IMG/VR virus record: IMGVR_UViG_3300036816_000036
Span: 1 to 40,889 of that record
DNA from: a virus
Strand: one strand, 5' to 3'
DNA: 40,889 nt
Shown: positions 15,242 through 23,914 of the stretch, piece after piece
Position numbering within the stretch: position 1 is the first letter of the stretch
How the letters are laid out: the number at the start of each line of letters is the position of its first letter
Made by a program: the position numbers and the translations under genes
The notes under the pieces: model-generated
Database searches by the model: none
Told to the model about the DNA's origin: nothing
Seen by the model: the letters and a program-made list of their open reading frames with translations, nothing else

Positions 15242-15742
15242 ATGTCTAAAGGCCGGAACAACATCATCAGAAGCTTCGGGCAGAAGAGCCTCTTCGACGC
15301 TGCCCAGAACGTCCACAACTCGACTACGACCTACAACCAGGGCGATCTGCTCTGCTTCGACACCACCAACAAGGTGCTCAAGACGCTCACGGCTGAAACC
15401 GATGCGGCCACCTTCTGCGGCGTGGCCGTGGAGACCGTGGTCAATGGCAAGACCCAAAGCCCCTATACGAGCGACGTGGACGCGTCGGCTGCAGCCCAGC
15501 TCGGCGCGCTGCCCGGTCCCGCCTACAACGTGATCACCAAACAGACCTCGAAGACTGGCGACGCCTGGACGCCCGGTTGCGCCGTGTACGCCGCTCCGAC
15601 GGTCGACAAGGACGCGGTCAGCATTACCGGCACCAAACAGATCGGCATCTACCAAGGCCCGACCATTGCCTCCGCCGCCGCCGGCCAGCAGGTCGAAGTA
15701 AAGCTGGGTGCACGTTACCCCGCGGACACTCTGAACTTTTAA
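15242..15742 (+). CDS. Putative head decoration protein
   Basis: 166 aa behind AAGGAGA. The beta-rich, Thr/Ala-rich protein has the plan of capsid decoration or cement proteins (YNQGDLLCFDTTNKVLKTL, FCGVAVETVVNGKT, then repeated 'PG...VY..' and VEVKLGARYPADTLNF). It sits between scaffold and major capsid, the normal place for lambda gpD-like or parasitic cement proteins. Assignment is mainly from context. Confidence 0.7.
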   Translation: MSKGRNNIIRSFGQKSLFDAAQNVHNSTTTYNQGDLLCFDTTNKVLKTLTAETDAATFCGVAVETVVNGKTQSPYTSDVDASAAAQLGALPGPAYNVITKQTSKTGDAWTPGCAVYAAPTVDKDAVSITGTKQIGIYQGPTIASAAAGQQVEVKLGARYPADTLNF

Positions 15743-15773
15743 TTAAAAACCATTTAGGGGAAGGTAAATAAAA

Positions 15774-16946
15774 ATGAGTTTACTCAGAGAACGTAATGCG
15801 AAAGTGATCCAGCACGTTTTGAAGAAGTCCGAGGAAATGCGCAACCTGCGCGAGTCGATGATGCGCTCCTACGGGGTCGACATCCAGGACCCCGAGAAGT
15901 TCCCCTTCATGAAGGAGAACTTTTCGATCCGCGCTTTCCGCGACAAGATGCGCGAGGCGGACACCGCTTCCCAGTACACCGCGTTCCTGCGCGCGGGCAC
16001 GCAGAACCTGATCAACGATGGCTACGGCAAAGCCGAAACCACCTTCGAGGATTGGGTCACGGTCCGTCCCTCGACGATGAACACCGAGATCTACGCCACG
16101 AACCAAGGCCTCTCGTTCCCGCGTGAAGTGGGTCCGAGCGAGCCGTACCCCGAAGTGACCGCGGCCACCCTGGACGGCAAGCTCCAGAACCGCAAGTACG
16201 GTTCGATGTACGTGCTCGAGAAGGAGCTGATCGACGACGACCAGACCGGCACCTTCCAAAGTCAAGCCGGCGGCATGGGCGAGTACATGAAGCTTCTGGC
16301 CGAAGTGCTTTGCTACGCCAAGCTCGCGTCGGTTCCCAACATGCGCTACGCGGATTTCCAAATTCCCCAGTCGGAAGTGAAGCCCTCCGGCGAAGTGAAT
16401 GGCTTTCCCTGGAGCACGGGCATGCTCGGCGGCGGCAAAAACCGTCCGGCGACTTTCAGCCTGATCAACCAAGCCGCGATTCAAAGCGGCATGACCGGCA
16501 TGAAGAACCAGCTCAACAAACAAGGCCTGAAAATCCCGTCGAAGGGCAACCGCCTTTTGATCGGATCGGTCCAAGCCTTCGACGTAAAGACGCTGCTCAA
16601 CTCGGCTTACTACCCGACCGGCGCTGCCGCATCGGGCGTGACCGGCGGCGCATTCGCAGAGAACCCGATCCGCGGCATTGCGAACGTGACCGAGTCGTCC
16701 TTCATGCCGAAGAACGACGGCACCTTCAACGGCGACTCGTACGCTTGGTACATCGTCGACGACACGAAGCCCTTCTTCGTGCTGCAGGTTCGCGAGGCCG
16801 CGCACGTCACCCAGGAAGCCCCGGACTCGGGCAAGAGCTTCGAGCTCGACCAGTACCGTTACAAGTGCACCGCCCGGATGAACGCGGACTGGATCGACCC
16901 GCGCTTTGCTTGGCAGGGTAACGACGGTTCGGTGGTCCCGGTCTGA
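15774..16946 (+). CDS. Major capsid protein
   Basis: 390 aa, preceded by an AT-rich leader with AAGG. The helical N-terminus (residues ~1-65) resembles a delta/N-arm region. The C-terminal half carries the pattern PFFVLQVREAAHVTQEAPDSG followed by YRYKCTARMNADWIDPRFAW, which I associate with HK97-fold major capsid proteins of the gpT-like type. Position after scaffold and decoration genes and a strong terminator just downstream support a highly expressed gene. It is likely cleaved by the protease encoded upstream. Confidence 0.9.
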   Translation: MSLLRERNAKVIQHVLKKSEEMRNLRESMMRSYGVDIQDPEKFPFMKENFSIRAFRDKMREADTASQYTAFLRAGTQNLINDGYGKAETTFEDWVTVRPSTMNTEIYATNQGLSFPREVGPSEPYPEVTAATLDGKLQNRKYGSMYVLEKELIDDDQTGTFQSQAGGMGEYMKLLAEVLCYAKLASVPNMRYADFQIPQSEVKPSGEVNGFPWSTGMLGGGKNRPATFSLINQAAIQSGMTGMKNQLNKQGLKIPSKGNRLLIGSVQAFDVKTLLNSAYYPTGAAASGVTGGAFAENPIRGIANVTESSFMPKNDGTFNGDSYAWYIVDDTKPFFVLQVREAAHVTQEAPDSGKSFELDQYRYKCTARMNADWIDPRFAWQGNDGSVVPV

Positions 16947-17005
16947 TCTGAGATTTTAAAAATCCCCGGGTACTTGGATTTTCCTCCTGGCCCGGGGGCT
17001 TCGAC

Positions 17006-17053
17006 GGGGCCCTATTTCCGGTCCGCCTCCGCGAGGTGGGCCCCGGCGTTTTT
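17006..17053 (+). terminator. Intrinsic terminator after the major capsid gene
   Basis: GGGGCCC (17006-17012) pairs with GGGCCCC (17038-17044), enclosing a second small stem (CCTC with GAGG), and TTTTT follows at 17049-17053. Just before it, CCCCGGG (16964-16970) can pair with CCCGGGG (16991-16997). The element lies in the 119-base gap between capsid and connector genes, and probably raises capsid mRNA level relative to downstream genes. Confidence 0.75.
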
Positions 17054-17065
17054 GAAAGGAATGGG

Positions 17066-17491
17066 ATGCAAGTTCAGCGAAAGGCTTATGCGAAAACGGT
17101 CAGCCGGGCCCAGCCCGTGACCACATCTCTGCCTTCCAAAAGCGACGCGCGCGAAGCACGTGTGGCTGCCATCATCGAAAAGCGGAGCAGCTTGCGCTCG
17201 CTTCCGGACCGGCTTGCCGGCGACAGCCTCTGCTACAAGTCCTGGATCTACGAGGGGGCGCGCGAGCGTTTCCCGGACAATCCCGAGCTCCGCTGGGTTG
17301 ACCGGTACTACCCCTACGCCGAGGGCGGACCACTCGCGATGGACACCCCCGTGAACGAGCAGGACTGGAAGCGGGCGCGGGATAAAGAAAAGGCCGTGCG
17401 CGGCTCGGGCCTGCGCTTCTACATCGTCGACACCAAGAAGAGCCTCGAGCAAATGATCGACGAGATCTCGCTCCTGGAGGCCGCCAAGTGA
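17066..17491 (+). CDS. Hypothetical head-module protein (141 aa)
   Basis: I chose the ATG at 17066 (AAAGGA upstream); a GTG at 17036 would lie within the terminator stem. The product is basic at its N-terminus, then contains SWIYEGARERFPDNPELRWVDRYYPY, and ends in an acidic helix. Its position after the capsid gene suggests a head-completion role. No family recognised. Confidence 0.65.
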   Translation: MQVQRKAYAKTVSRAQPVTTSLPSKSDAREARVAAIIEKRSSLRSLPDRLAGDSLCYKSWIYEGARERFPDNPELRWVDRYYPYAEGGPLAMDTPVNEQDWKRARDKEKAVRGSGLRFYIVDTKKSLEQMIDEISLLEAAK

Positions 17492-18150
17492 GCTGGACGA
17501 CGTCGATCGCTGACCTGCGTTTCCAGCTCTCGGACGGCCCCGAGGACAAGTACCGGTACCGTCAGCGCTGCGTGGGCTCACCCATCGACGGCGAGAACAC
17601 CATCTTCAAGACCTTCGACAAACGGCGCGTCAATAACTTCGCCAATCCCTCGATGGTTGAGCGCCCGGCCATCGGTGTTTACGTGAGCGGGCAGAAGGTC
17701 ACCCCGATCGTGGACGATCCGGAGATCGGTGAGTTCGAGCTCCAAGACGCACCCGCGGGCGGGGACGTGGTCGAGGCGACCTACTACTGCCAGTGGTTCA
17801 ATGACGACGAGCTGGCGAGTTTCCTGATGCGCGGTGCGCTCTGGCTTGCCGTGGGCAGCGACGTCACGACCATCGATCCTGGGCTGCGCGACTCGACCCT
17901 TCAGTACGCCGGGTCGCTCGCCTACCAAAAGCTTTCGCTTCTTTGGGTCGAGAGCAACACCAAGATTTACCGGCTCGAGGATCAGGGCAGCGATAAGCCC
18001 ATTCAGAACCCGTACGCCGAGCTCGCCAAGGCCATGATGAAGGCCGCGACCGACCTGCGCGACACCTTTTACAAACGGCAGGGGCGCCCCGGCGCGCCGC
18101 TCTTTGGGATCGTGCGCGGGCGCGTGCGCGACGAGGGGCCGAAGCGATGA
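17488..18150 (+). CDS. Putative head-tail connector protein
   Basis: 220 aa from a GTG overlapping the previous stop. Features include MSWTTSIADLRFQLSDGP at the N-terminus, a beta region, and a helical C-terminus (NPYAELAKAMMKAATDLRDTFY). Size, order (capsid, this gene, gpG-like completion, terminator) and helical ending fit head-tail adaptors of siphoviruses. The assignment is positional. Confidence 0.6.
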   Translation: MSWTTSIADLRFQLSDGPEDKYRYRQRCVGSPIDGENTIFKTFDKRRVNNFANPSMVERPAIGVYVSGQKVTPIVDDPEIGEFELQDAPAGGDVVEATYYCQWFNDDELASFLMRGALWLAVGSDVTTIDPGLRDSTLQYAGSLAYQKLSLLWVESNTKIYRLEDQGSDKPIQNPYAELAKAMMKAATDLRDTFYKRQGRPGAPLFGIVRGRVRDEGPKR

Positions 18151-18608
18151 GCAAAACCGGCTTCAAGAAGATCCAGAGCAGCATCACCAAGAACCTCCAA
18201 GGGATGATGTCGCGCGAGCGATTGCTCCAGGGCTACTTGAATCGGGTCGTGTACGCGCAGTACCAAAAGGCGCAGCGCAAGCGCTGGATGACCGAAGGGG
18301 CATCGGAGGGCGAGCGTTGGACGCCGCTCAACGAGGCCTATGCGCGTTGGAAGCGCGTCCGTTACGCATCCGAGCTTGGCGGCGGCACCAAGATGCTGAT
18401 CCGAACCAATCGCCTTCAGCTGAGCGTGATCGGCGGCTCGGCCGAGCATCGCAAGGTCGTCGGCACCAAGCGCCTCATCATTTCGACCACGGTGCCCTAC
18501 GCCATTTACGTGGACGAGAAGCGGACGTTCACGGGCCTGGGTGAAGCGACCAGCGCCGAGATCAGCAAGGGCATCGTGCGTTACCTGGCCACGGGGAAAG
18601 GCGCCTGA
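18147..18608 (+). CDS. Tail completion protein (Mu gpG / HK97 gp10-like)
   Basis: 153 aa with the pattern of phage virion morphogenesis proteins: an N-terminal helical part, then WTPLNEAYARWKRVR, LIRTNRLQLSVIGG and VPYAIYVDEKRTF, ending in an amphipathic helix. In this family, 'W.PL...Y...K', 'L...G.L..S' and 'PYA..H.fG' are recurring signatures. It overlaps both neighbours in a connector operon. Confidence 0.72.
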   Translation: MSKTGFKKIQSSITKNLQGMMSRERLLQGYLNRVVYAQYQKAQRKRWMTEGASEGERWTPLNEAYARWKRVRYASELGGGTKMLIRTNRLQLSVIGGSAEHRKVVGTKRLIISTTVPYAIYVDEKRTFTGLGEATSAEISKGIVRYLATGKGA

Positions 18609-19111
18609 TGGCTTCGCGCAAGCTGGCCGAGGTGGCCACCAACCTGATCATCGCGCGCATCAAAAGCGAGATCGCGGCCGCCCTGGCCGACGTGCGCACC
18701 GATCGGGTCGATGGCAAGGTCTCGACCGAGGTCCCGCGCAACTACTTCATCTACGAAAAAGCCATCGGCTTCCAGGCGCCCGCGGTCTTCGTGATCTGCC
18801 AGGAAATGGACTTTCGCAAGGCCGAGCGCGGGGCGAACCACATCAATGCCGTCTCGCGCTTTGGCGTGTCGGTGCTGATCGAGGACATCGATTGCGATCG
18901 GTTGACGATCAAGGCGTGGCGCTACCAGGCCGCGCTCCATAAAATTTTGGACCAGACGCATCTCGACGATGTGGATGAGACAATGAAAATTGTTGTTAAG
19001 GTAAACAACGCAAGTTTCAGCCCGGTCTTCACCAACGCTGGTGAATCACCGAACAACTTCCGTAAGGAGGTCGTTTTGAACTGCGACGTGGAACACTATG
19101 AAAGTTTCTGA
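18608..19111 (+). CDS. Putative tail terminator protein
   Basis: 167 aa starting on the last base of the previous stop. Alpha/beta layout with N-terminal helix, then APAVFVICQEMDF and FGVSVLIEDIDCDRLTIKAWRY, resembling minor tail terminator proteins that cap the tube. It directly precedes the tail tube gene. Assignment mainly from order. Confidence 0.62.
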   Translation: MASRKLAEVATNLIIARIKSEIAAALADVRTDRVDGKVSTEVPRNYFIYEKAIGFQAPAVFVICQEMDFRKAERGANHINAVSRFGVSVLIEDIDCDRLTIKAWRYQAALHKILDQTHLDDVDETMKIVVKVNNASFSPVFTNAGESPNNFRKEVVLNCDVEHYESF

Positions 19112-19125
19112 AGGAGGGTTTTGAA

Positions 19126-19953
19126 ATGAGCGTTACTACATCGAAAATGGAACTGAGCCCCATGCGGGTTTTCTTCAAGGGCGTCGACGTCGGCGGCACT
19201 TTGGGGAATGCGACGGTGTCGCTTGAGTACACCAAGTCGGACATCCTCGCTGACCAGTCGGGCAGCACGGTGCGCGACCGCCGCGTGTCTGGGATGAAGA
19301 TCACGGTGGCCACCGAGCTCGCCGAGATCCGCAACAAGGATATCTGGAAGATCGTGTTCCCGCACGCGCAGCTGATCACCGATGGCATCACGGGCCTAAA
19401 GTCGATCCGCTTCATCAACAAGATCGGCGACTCGGACCTCGATAATTCGGGCCTGCTTCGCCTGCACCCGATGTCGCGCCAGGATAGCGATCTCTCGGGC
19501 GACTACAACTTCCTTAAGGCGTGCGCGGATGCCAAAAGCGAAATCGTTTACGGCCCCACCGAGCAGGCCAAGCTCAAGGTCACCTGGAACATTTTGCCGG
19601 ACGATTCGGTTTACCCCGAGGCCTTTTTCACGCACGGCGATCCTACGATCGGCCGCGTCGCAGCTTCGTTCGGAACGCCTACCTACACCGGCACGGGCAC
19701 CGGCACGCTGACAGGGGAAACGGTTTACGACGGGATCACCAAGACCGAGACCGTGACCGCGCGTTGCATCGCCGCATCGGCCAACGGCGGCATCTTCCAG
19801 GTGAACGGCTCGCTGTCCGGCTTCCTTGGCAACGCCGTGGTCGGCCAGCCCTTCTCAAGCTCGGTCGTCTCGTTCCAGATCAACGACGGCACGACCGACT
19901 TCGTGGTGGGCGACCAGTTCACGCTGCCCCTGGTGAGCTCGAACTATGCTTAA
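19126..19953 (+). CDS. Major tail tube protein
   Basis: 275 aa behind a very strong AAGGAGGG. Residues ~1-170 form the tube-like domain (MRVFFKGVDVGGTLGNATVS, DRRVSGMKITVATELAEI). A Gly/Thr-rich linker (YTGTGTGTLTGETVYDG) leads to a C-terminal beta domain (~185-275) that may be exposed on the tail surface. High-quality initiation fits a protein needed in many copies. It lies immediately before the chaperone pair. Confidence 0.8.
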   Translation: MSVTTSKMELSPMRVFFKGVDVGGTLGNATVSLEYTKSDILADQSGSTVRDRRVSGMKITVATELAEIRNKDIWKIVFPHAQLITDGITGLKSIRFINKIGDSDLDNSGLLRLHPMSRQDSDLSGDYNFLKACADAKSEIVYGPTEQAKLKVTWNILPDDSVYPEAFFTHGDPTIGRVAASFGTPTYTGTGTGTLTGETVYDGITKTETVTARCIAASANGGIFQVNGSLSGFLGNAVVGQPFSSSVVSFQINDGTTDFVVGDQFTLPLVSSNYA

Positions 19954-20380
19954 AAAGGTCCGCGATCTTTTCCGGCCCGCGCGCAATGAGGCCGCCTTCA
20001 AAGGCGAAGGCCTCGTCGTGGCGGACCTCGACAAGATGGTCGTGCAGCCGCTCGCGTTTCGTTACGGCGACCGGGTCCACTTCATCAAGCCGGTCGACGT
20101 TCAGAACTTCCTGATCGTGACGGAACGCATCGCGGTCCTGGATCGAATGCAGAAGGCTAAGGAGCTGAGCGGGGCCGAGCTGGTGCGTGCGTACGCCGAC
20201 CTGATCGCTTCCATGTGCGACACGATCAAGATCGATGACGTCAGGAAGATGAGCCAGGCGCAGGTGGGCGCGCTTTACCAGTTGATCCTCGATGCGGTCA
20301 CCGGGCGGGCTTACGCGGAAAAAAAAAGCCTTCCGCGGACCCAGCTTCGCGAATCGGAGACCGGTCCGACCGAGCCCTGA
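19946..20380 (+). CDS. Tail assembly chaperone, short form (G-like)
   Basis: 144 aa overlapping the end of the tail tube gene. Alpha-helical, with an N-terminal basic stretch (LKKVRDLFRPARNEAAF). It lies between tail tube and tape measure, the invariant location of lambda G-like chaperones. Near its 3' end is a run of nine A (20319-20327) that permits frameshifting into the downstream frame. Confidence 0.82.
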   Translation: MLKKVRDLFRPARNEAAFKGEGLVVADLDKMVVQPLAFRYGDRVHFIKPVDVQNFLIVTERIAVLDRMQKAKELSGAELVRAYADLIASMCDTIKIDDVRKMSQAQVGALYQLILDAVTGRAYAEKKSLPRTQLRESETGPTEP

Positions 20381-20799
20381 CCGAGGCGGAGGCGGCCGCA
20401 AGCGGGGTGAACGCCCCGCGCGTGCCCCGCATCCGCGCCGCGGTGATGATCGGGGAGGCCTGCCGGTTCTACGGTTGGACGGTTGAGCAGGTGATGCGCA
20501 TGCAAGCGGTCACCTTCTTCGCGATGGTCGATGCCATGAAAGTGCTCGAGGCCTACGAGAAGATCGAGCTGATCGACATCCAGGCGGTGTCGGTATGCTC
20601 GGTTGAGTACTACGAGAAGGTGAGGGACCGGTACAGAAAAGTCATCAGCGACCAGTCGTCGATCGGAACGGTGGCCCCAGCGATGAGCGCTGCCGAGCAA
20701 CAACCAGCACCACCAGCCGCTCGCGGAGTGGTTCTCGAAGGGGAGGACGCGAAAAACTTCTTGTTCGACATTTTCGCGGCGAAACGAGCATATGGCTGA
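19946..20799 (+). CDS. Tail assembly chaperone, frameshifted long form (GT-like)
   Basis: A -1 slip on the nine-A run after codon 127 (AAA at 20324-20326) continues reading at 20326 in a frame that is open to 20799, giving a fusion of about 284 aa. The second part (RAAVMIGEACRFYGWTVEQV, VVLEGEDAKNFLFDIFAAKR) has no convincing start of its own: the first usable codon is a GTG at 20407 without a Shine-Dalgarno. A CGGACC/GGTCCG stem (20336-20341 with 20363-20368) begins eight bases after the slip site. This is the classic G/GT arrangement that recruits tail tube subunits to the tape measure protein. Confidence 0.82.
20319..20368 (+). other. Programmed -1 frameshift site
   Basis: Nine A at 20319-20327 supply an A-AAA-AAA slippery sequence in the chaperone frame. 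After an 8-base spacer, CGGACC and GGTCCG can form a six-base-pair stem. The -1 frame is open on both sides of the slip. Confidence 0.8.
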
Positions 20800-23146
20800 C
20801 AAAGAAATCTGGGGCGTAGACCTAGACACCGAGGAATACAAAGCCAAGGCCAAGGAGGCCATGGAGCTTATCGAGAAACTCGATAAGGTGGGCGAACTCA
20901 AGCAGACGATCGCCGGCCTCGGTGAAGCCGCGGCCGTCGGCGGTGTTATGGCGGCGGCCGTGCTCGGCATCGTCGCTTCGATCAACATCTTGGAAGAGGC
21001 CGAGGGCATCAGGGCCGTCAAACAGCAGTTTGACCTGATGGCCAAAAGCGCGGGCCTGGCCGCCGAACAGATCGAGCATGGGCTCGTCAAAGCCGTCGAT
21101 GGCCTGGCCGACGACGACGATCTTCTGGCCGCTGCGTCGAAGGGGATCTCGGCTCTGGGCGCCAACGCCGCCAAGCTCCCCGAGGTGATGGAGCTCGCCC
21201 GCAAGTCGACCGCGCTTTATGGCGGCGACCTCATCTCGAACTTCGAGCGCATGAACCAGGCGATCGCCTCCGGGCAGACGCGCGCGCTCAAGCAGATGGG
21301 CATCATCGTCGACTCGGAAAAGGCGTACAAAGACTACGCTCGCTCGATCGGTGTTGCGGTCGGCGCGCTCTCCGAATCGGGCAAGCAAGCGGCCGTTATG
21401 AACGCCGTGCTCGAGAAGGGCAAGACCGCCTTTGCTGGGATCGACCCCAACATCCGCGAGACCCAGAACACGCTGACCCAGATCAAGGTCACCTTCAAGG
21501 AGATCGGCGAAGCGTTCACTCTGGTCTTCGACAAATACCTGCGGCCAGGAGTCACATGGTGGCTCGAGAACATCAAGAAGGCCGCCACCGCCACCAAAGA
21601 ATGGCTCGGTGCGGGTGGCGAAGAGACCGGTCTCCAGAAGAACCTCGAGGCCAATAGCGGCCTGATCAAGAAGCTTCAGGCGGACATCGAGGCCGCGAAG
21701 CAGCGTCTGGCTATGCCGGCTGGTGAGCAGGGCTTCTTCGACAAGCTCATCCATGGAACGGTCGACGCGAAGACGACCGAGAACCAGATCAAGCAAATGG
21801 AGCAGCGGCTCCAGATGCTCATGCAGAAGCGCACGCAATACGAGGCCGAGCTCAACGGCCTCAACTCCAAGAAGAAGGAAGGCGAGGGCGGGGCAGGCGA
21901 AGGCGGAGAGGCCGGCGGCCAAAGCTCGGTCGACAAGCAGAAGGAACTCCAGCTCACCCTCCAGTTCAACAACGACCTGCTCAAGATCAAGCAGCAGCGG
22001 ATCGAGGCCGAGCGCAAGCTTACGAACGACCTCTCGCAGCTGACGCTACGCGATAACGCAAACCAGATCGCGGTGGCGCAGCGCGATTCGCAAGGTCGGC
22101 TGATGCTGACCCAAAACGAGTACCAGGAAAAAGAGGTCCTGGAGCAGCAGCATCAGAACGCGCTCGCGCAGATCCAGCAGAACGTAAACCTCTCGACGGC
22201 GCAAAAAGCCCAGATGGCGCTTGAGACCGAGGCCAACCACAAAGCTCAGATGAAGCAATGGGAGGACGACCTCCTAGAGAAGCGCGTCCAGACCTGGGAC
22301 GCCTACCAGCGCAAGGCCAACTCGGTCGGCGACGGGATCGCGCGCGCGTTCAAGGCGAACTCCATCAAGAACCAGGCTCAGCTGGCCGACTTCGGCAAGA
22401 TGGGCCAGATGACCTTCGACACCTTCCAGTCGCACGCGACCGACTCGCTGATGGCGCTGGGCGAGGGCACCGAGAGCGCAACCGACGTGATGAAGGGCTT
22501 CTTCTTCGGGATGCTCTCGGACATGGCCGCCAACTACGGCAAGTTCATTTTGAGCGCCTCCATTTTCCCGCCCAACCCGGCCGGCCTCGCCGCGGGCGCA
22601 GCGCTCCTTATCCTCGCCGGCGTTCTGAAAAGCGCCGCGGGCGGCAAGGGGTCCTCGGGATCAACGGCCGCAGGGTCGTCGGCAAGCCAGGGCCAGTCCC
22701 AAGTGATCTCGGCCAAGTCGAATGCCGTCTCGGCCGAGTACGACATCGCCGAGAAAAACAAGGACGAGGGCAAGCTGCGGGATCTGACGGCCGAAAAGGT
22801 CGAGCTCGAGAAGGAAGATTTCGACAACAAGAAACAGCAGACCATGGAGGATAAGGGCCTGACCGATCAGCAGAAGACCTCGATCATCCAGGATCTCGAG
22901 CGCCTCTATAACGCCAACGTCACGCGCTTGAACACCGAGCTCAGCGACACGATCAAGTCCATCCATGATGCAGCTGACGATATGGCGGATGCCGCCAAGA
23001 CAAACCTGGTCGACCGCAAGTCAGTCTCGATCAGCTTTGCCGGCGACTACCTGGAGACCGACCAGACGAAGCAGATGCTCACTGACTTAGTGCGTCAGGC
23101 GGCGGATGCAACCGACTTCACGATCAACCAAGTGGGGCAGAGGTAA
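20792..23146 (+). CDS. Tape measure protein
   Basis: 784 aa, the longest gene of the tail tube region. Predicted almost fully helical, with hydrophobic segments (about residues 48-68, AAAVGGVMAAAVLGIVASIN, and about 595-615, AGLAAGAALLILAGVL), long Gln/Glu/Lys-rich coiled coils (~280-500) and a Gly/Ser-rich linker. The tape measure sets tail length and threads through the tube. By the usual ~1.5 angstrom per residue relation, 784 aa implies a tail of somewhat over 100 nm. The ATG at 20792 overlaps the chaperone stop. Confidence 0.9.
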   Translation: MADKEIWGVDLDTEEYKAKAKEAMELIEKLDKVGELKQTIAGLGEAAAVGGVMAAAVLGIVASINILEEAEGIRAVKQQFDLMAKSAGLAAEQIEHGLVKAVDGLADDDDLLAAASKGISALGANAAKLPEVMELARKSTALYGGDLISNFERMNQAIASGQTRALKQMGIIVDSEKAYKDYARSIGVAVGALSESGKQAAVMNAVLEKGKTAFAGIDPNIRETQNTLTQIKVTFKEIGEAFTLVFDKYLRPGVTWWLENIKKAATATKEWLGAGGEETGLQKNLEANSGLIKKLQADIEAAKQRLAMPAGEQGFFDKLIHGTVDAKTTENQIKQMEQRLQMLMQKRTQYEAELNGLNSKKKEGEGGAGEGGEAGGQSSVDKQKELQLTLQFNNDLLKIKQQRIEAERKLTNDLSQLTLRDNANQIAVAQRDSQGRLMLTQNEYQEKEVLEQQHQNALAQIQQNVNLSTAQKAQMALETEANHKAQMKQWEDDLLEKRVQTWDAYQRKANSVGDGIARAFKANSIKNQAQLADFGKMGQMTFDTFQSHATDSLMALGEGTESATDVMKGFFFGMLSDMAANYGKFILSASIFPPNPAGLAAGAALLILAGVLKSAAGGKGSSGSTAAGSSASQGQSQVISAKSNAVSAEYDIAEKNKDEGKLRDLTAEKVELEKEDFDNKKQQTMEDKGLTDQQKTSIIQDLERLYNANVTRLNTELSDTIKSIHDAADDMADAAKTNLVDRKSVSISFAGDYLETDQTKQMLTDLVRQAADATDFTINQVGQR

Positions 23147-23149
23147 CCG

Positions 23150-23914
23150 ATGGCGCTCAGATCGAAGTCGCTTTTCCTGTATGGCATTCAAGTAACCGAG
23201 CTCAATTCCTCCCTCGACTTCCGTGGAACGTCCGGAGGCATTGTAATGATGGCCACGCTTCGGCTTGGCTTCTATTCGCTGACCGGGATCTGCGAGGAGA
23301 TCGCCCGTGCGCTGAACGCCGCTGATCCGAGCCACAACTACGTGGCGACCGCCATGCGCGCGGTCATGGGCGGCCTCGAGAACCGGGTGAACATCGCCAC
23401 CAACGGCACCTACCTCGATCTGCTCTTCGGGACGGGCCCGCGCGTGGGAAGCTCGGTGGCCTCGCTCATTGGCTTTGCGGCCGCCGACAAGACGGGCTCG
23501 ACCTCGTACCAGGGCAGCGGGTCCGCGGGCAAGGTGCTAATCCCAGAGCTTCCGGCCTACAACTACGTGGCACCCACGCGCAGCCCGAAGGTCTTCGGCG
23601 CGGTCAACGTATCGACGTCCGGGGTGAAGGAAGCCATCGTCTTCCAGACGCAGCAGTTCTGGGAATGCGAATTCCGATACGAGCGCGAAGCGAACGTGGA
23701 TAGCGCCTGGGCCCCGTTCATCGACTGGATCATCAAGCAACGGCCGCTGGAGTTCACCCCGCAGATTTCGGCGCCGGGGATCTTTTACGAGGGCACCCTC
23801 GAGAGCACCGACGATGATGGGATGGGCCTTGCGCACGTGATGCGCGAGATGCTCCCCGCCTACCCGTTTCTTTACCAGACCGGGAAATTGAAGTTCAGAA
23901 AGAGGGTGACCTAA
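23150..23914 (+). CDS. Putative tail protein (254 aa)
   Basis: It follows the tape measure gene. Segments such as GTYLDLLFGTGPRVGSSVASLIGF with KTGSTSYQGSGSAG resemble phage structural proteins built from repeated beta units. The C-terminal half (FWECEFRYEREANVDSAWAP, FYEGTLESTDDDG) is also beta-rich. A distal tail or baseplate-like role is likely from position; the exact family is not recognised. Confidence 0.62.
   Translation: MALRSKSLFLYGIQVTELNSSLDFRGTSGGIVMMATLRLGFYSLTGICEEIARALNAADPSHNYVATAMRAVMGGLENRVNIATNGTYLDLLFGTGPRVGSSVASLIGFAAADKTGSTSYQGSGSAGKVLIPELPAYNYVAPTRSPKVFGAVNVSTSGVKEAIVFQTQQFWECEFRYEREANVDSAWAPFIDWIIKQRPLEFTPQISAPGIFYEGTLESTDDDGMGLAHVMREMLPAYPFLYQTGKLKFRKRVT

Noticed and set aside
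20407-20799. Separate gene starting at GTG 20407
   Set aside because: No Shine-Dalgarno, and the frame is open back to the slippery run; better explained as the frameshift extension of the tail chaperone.
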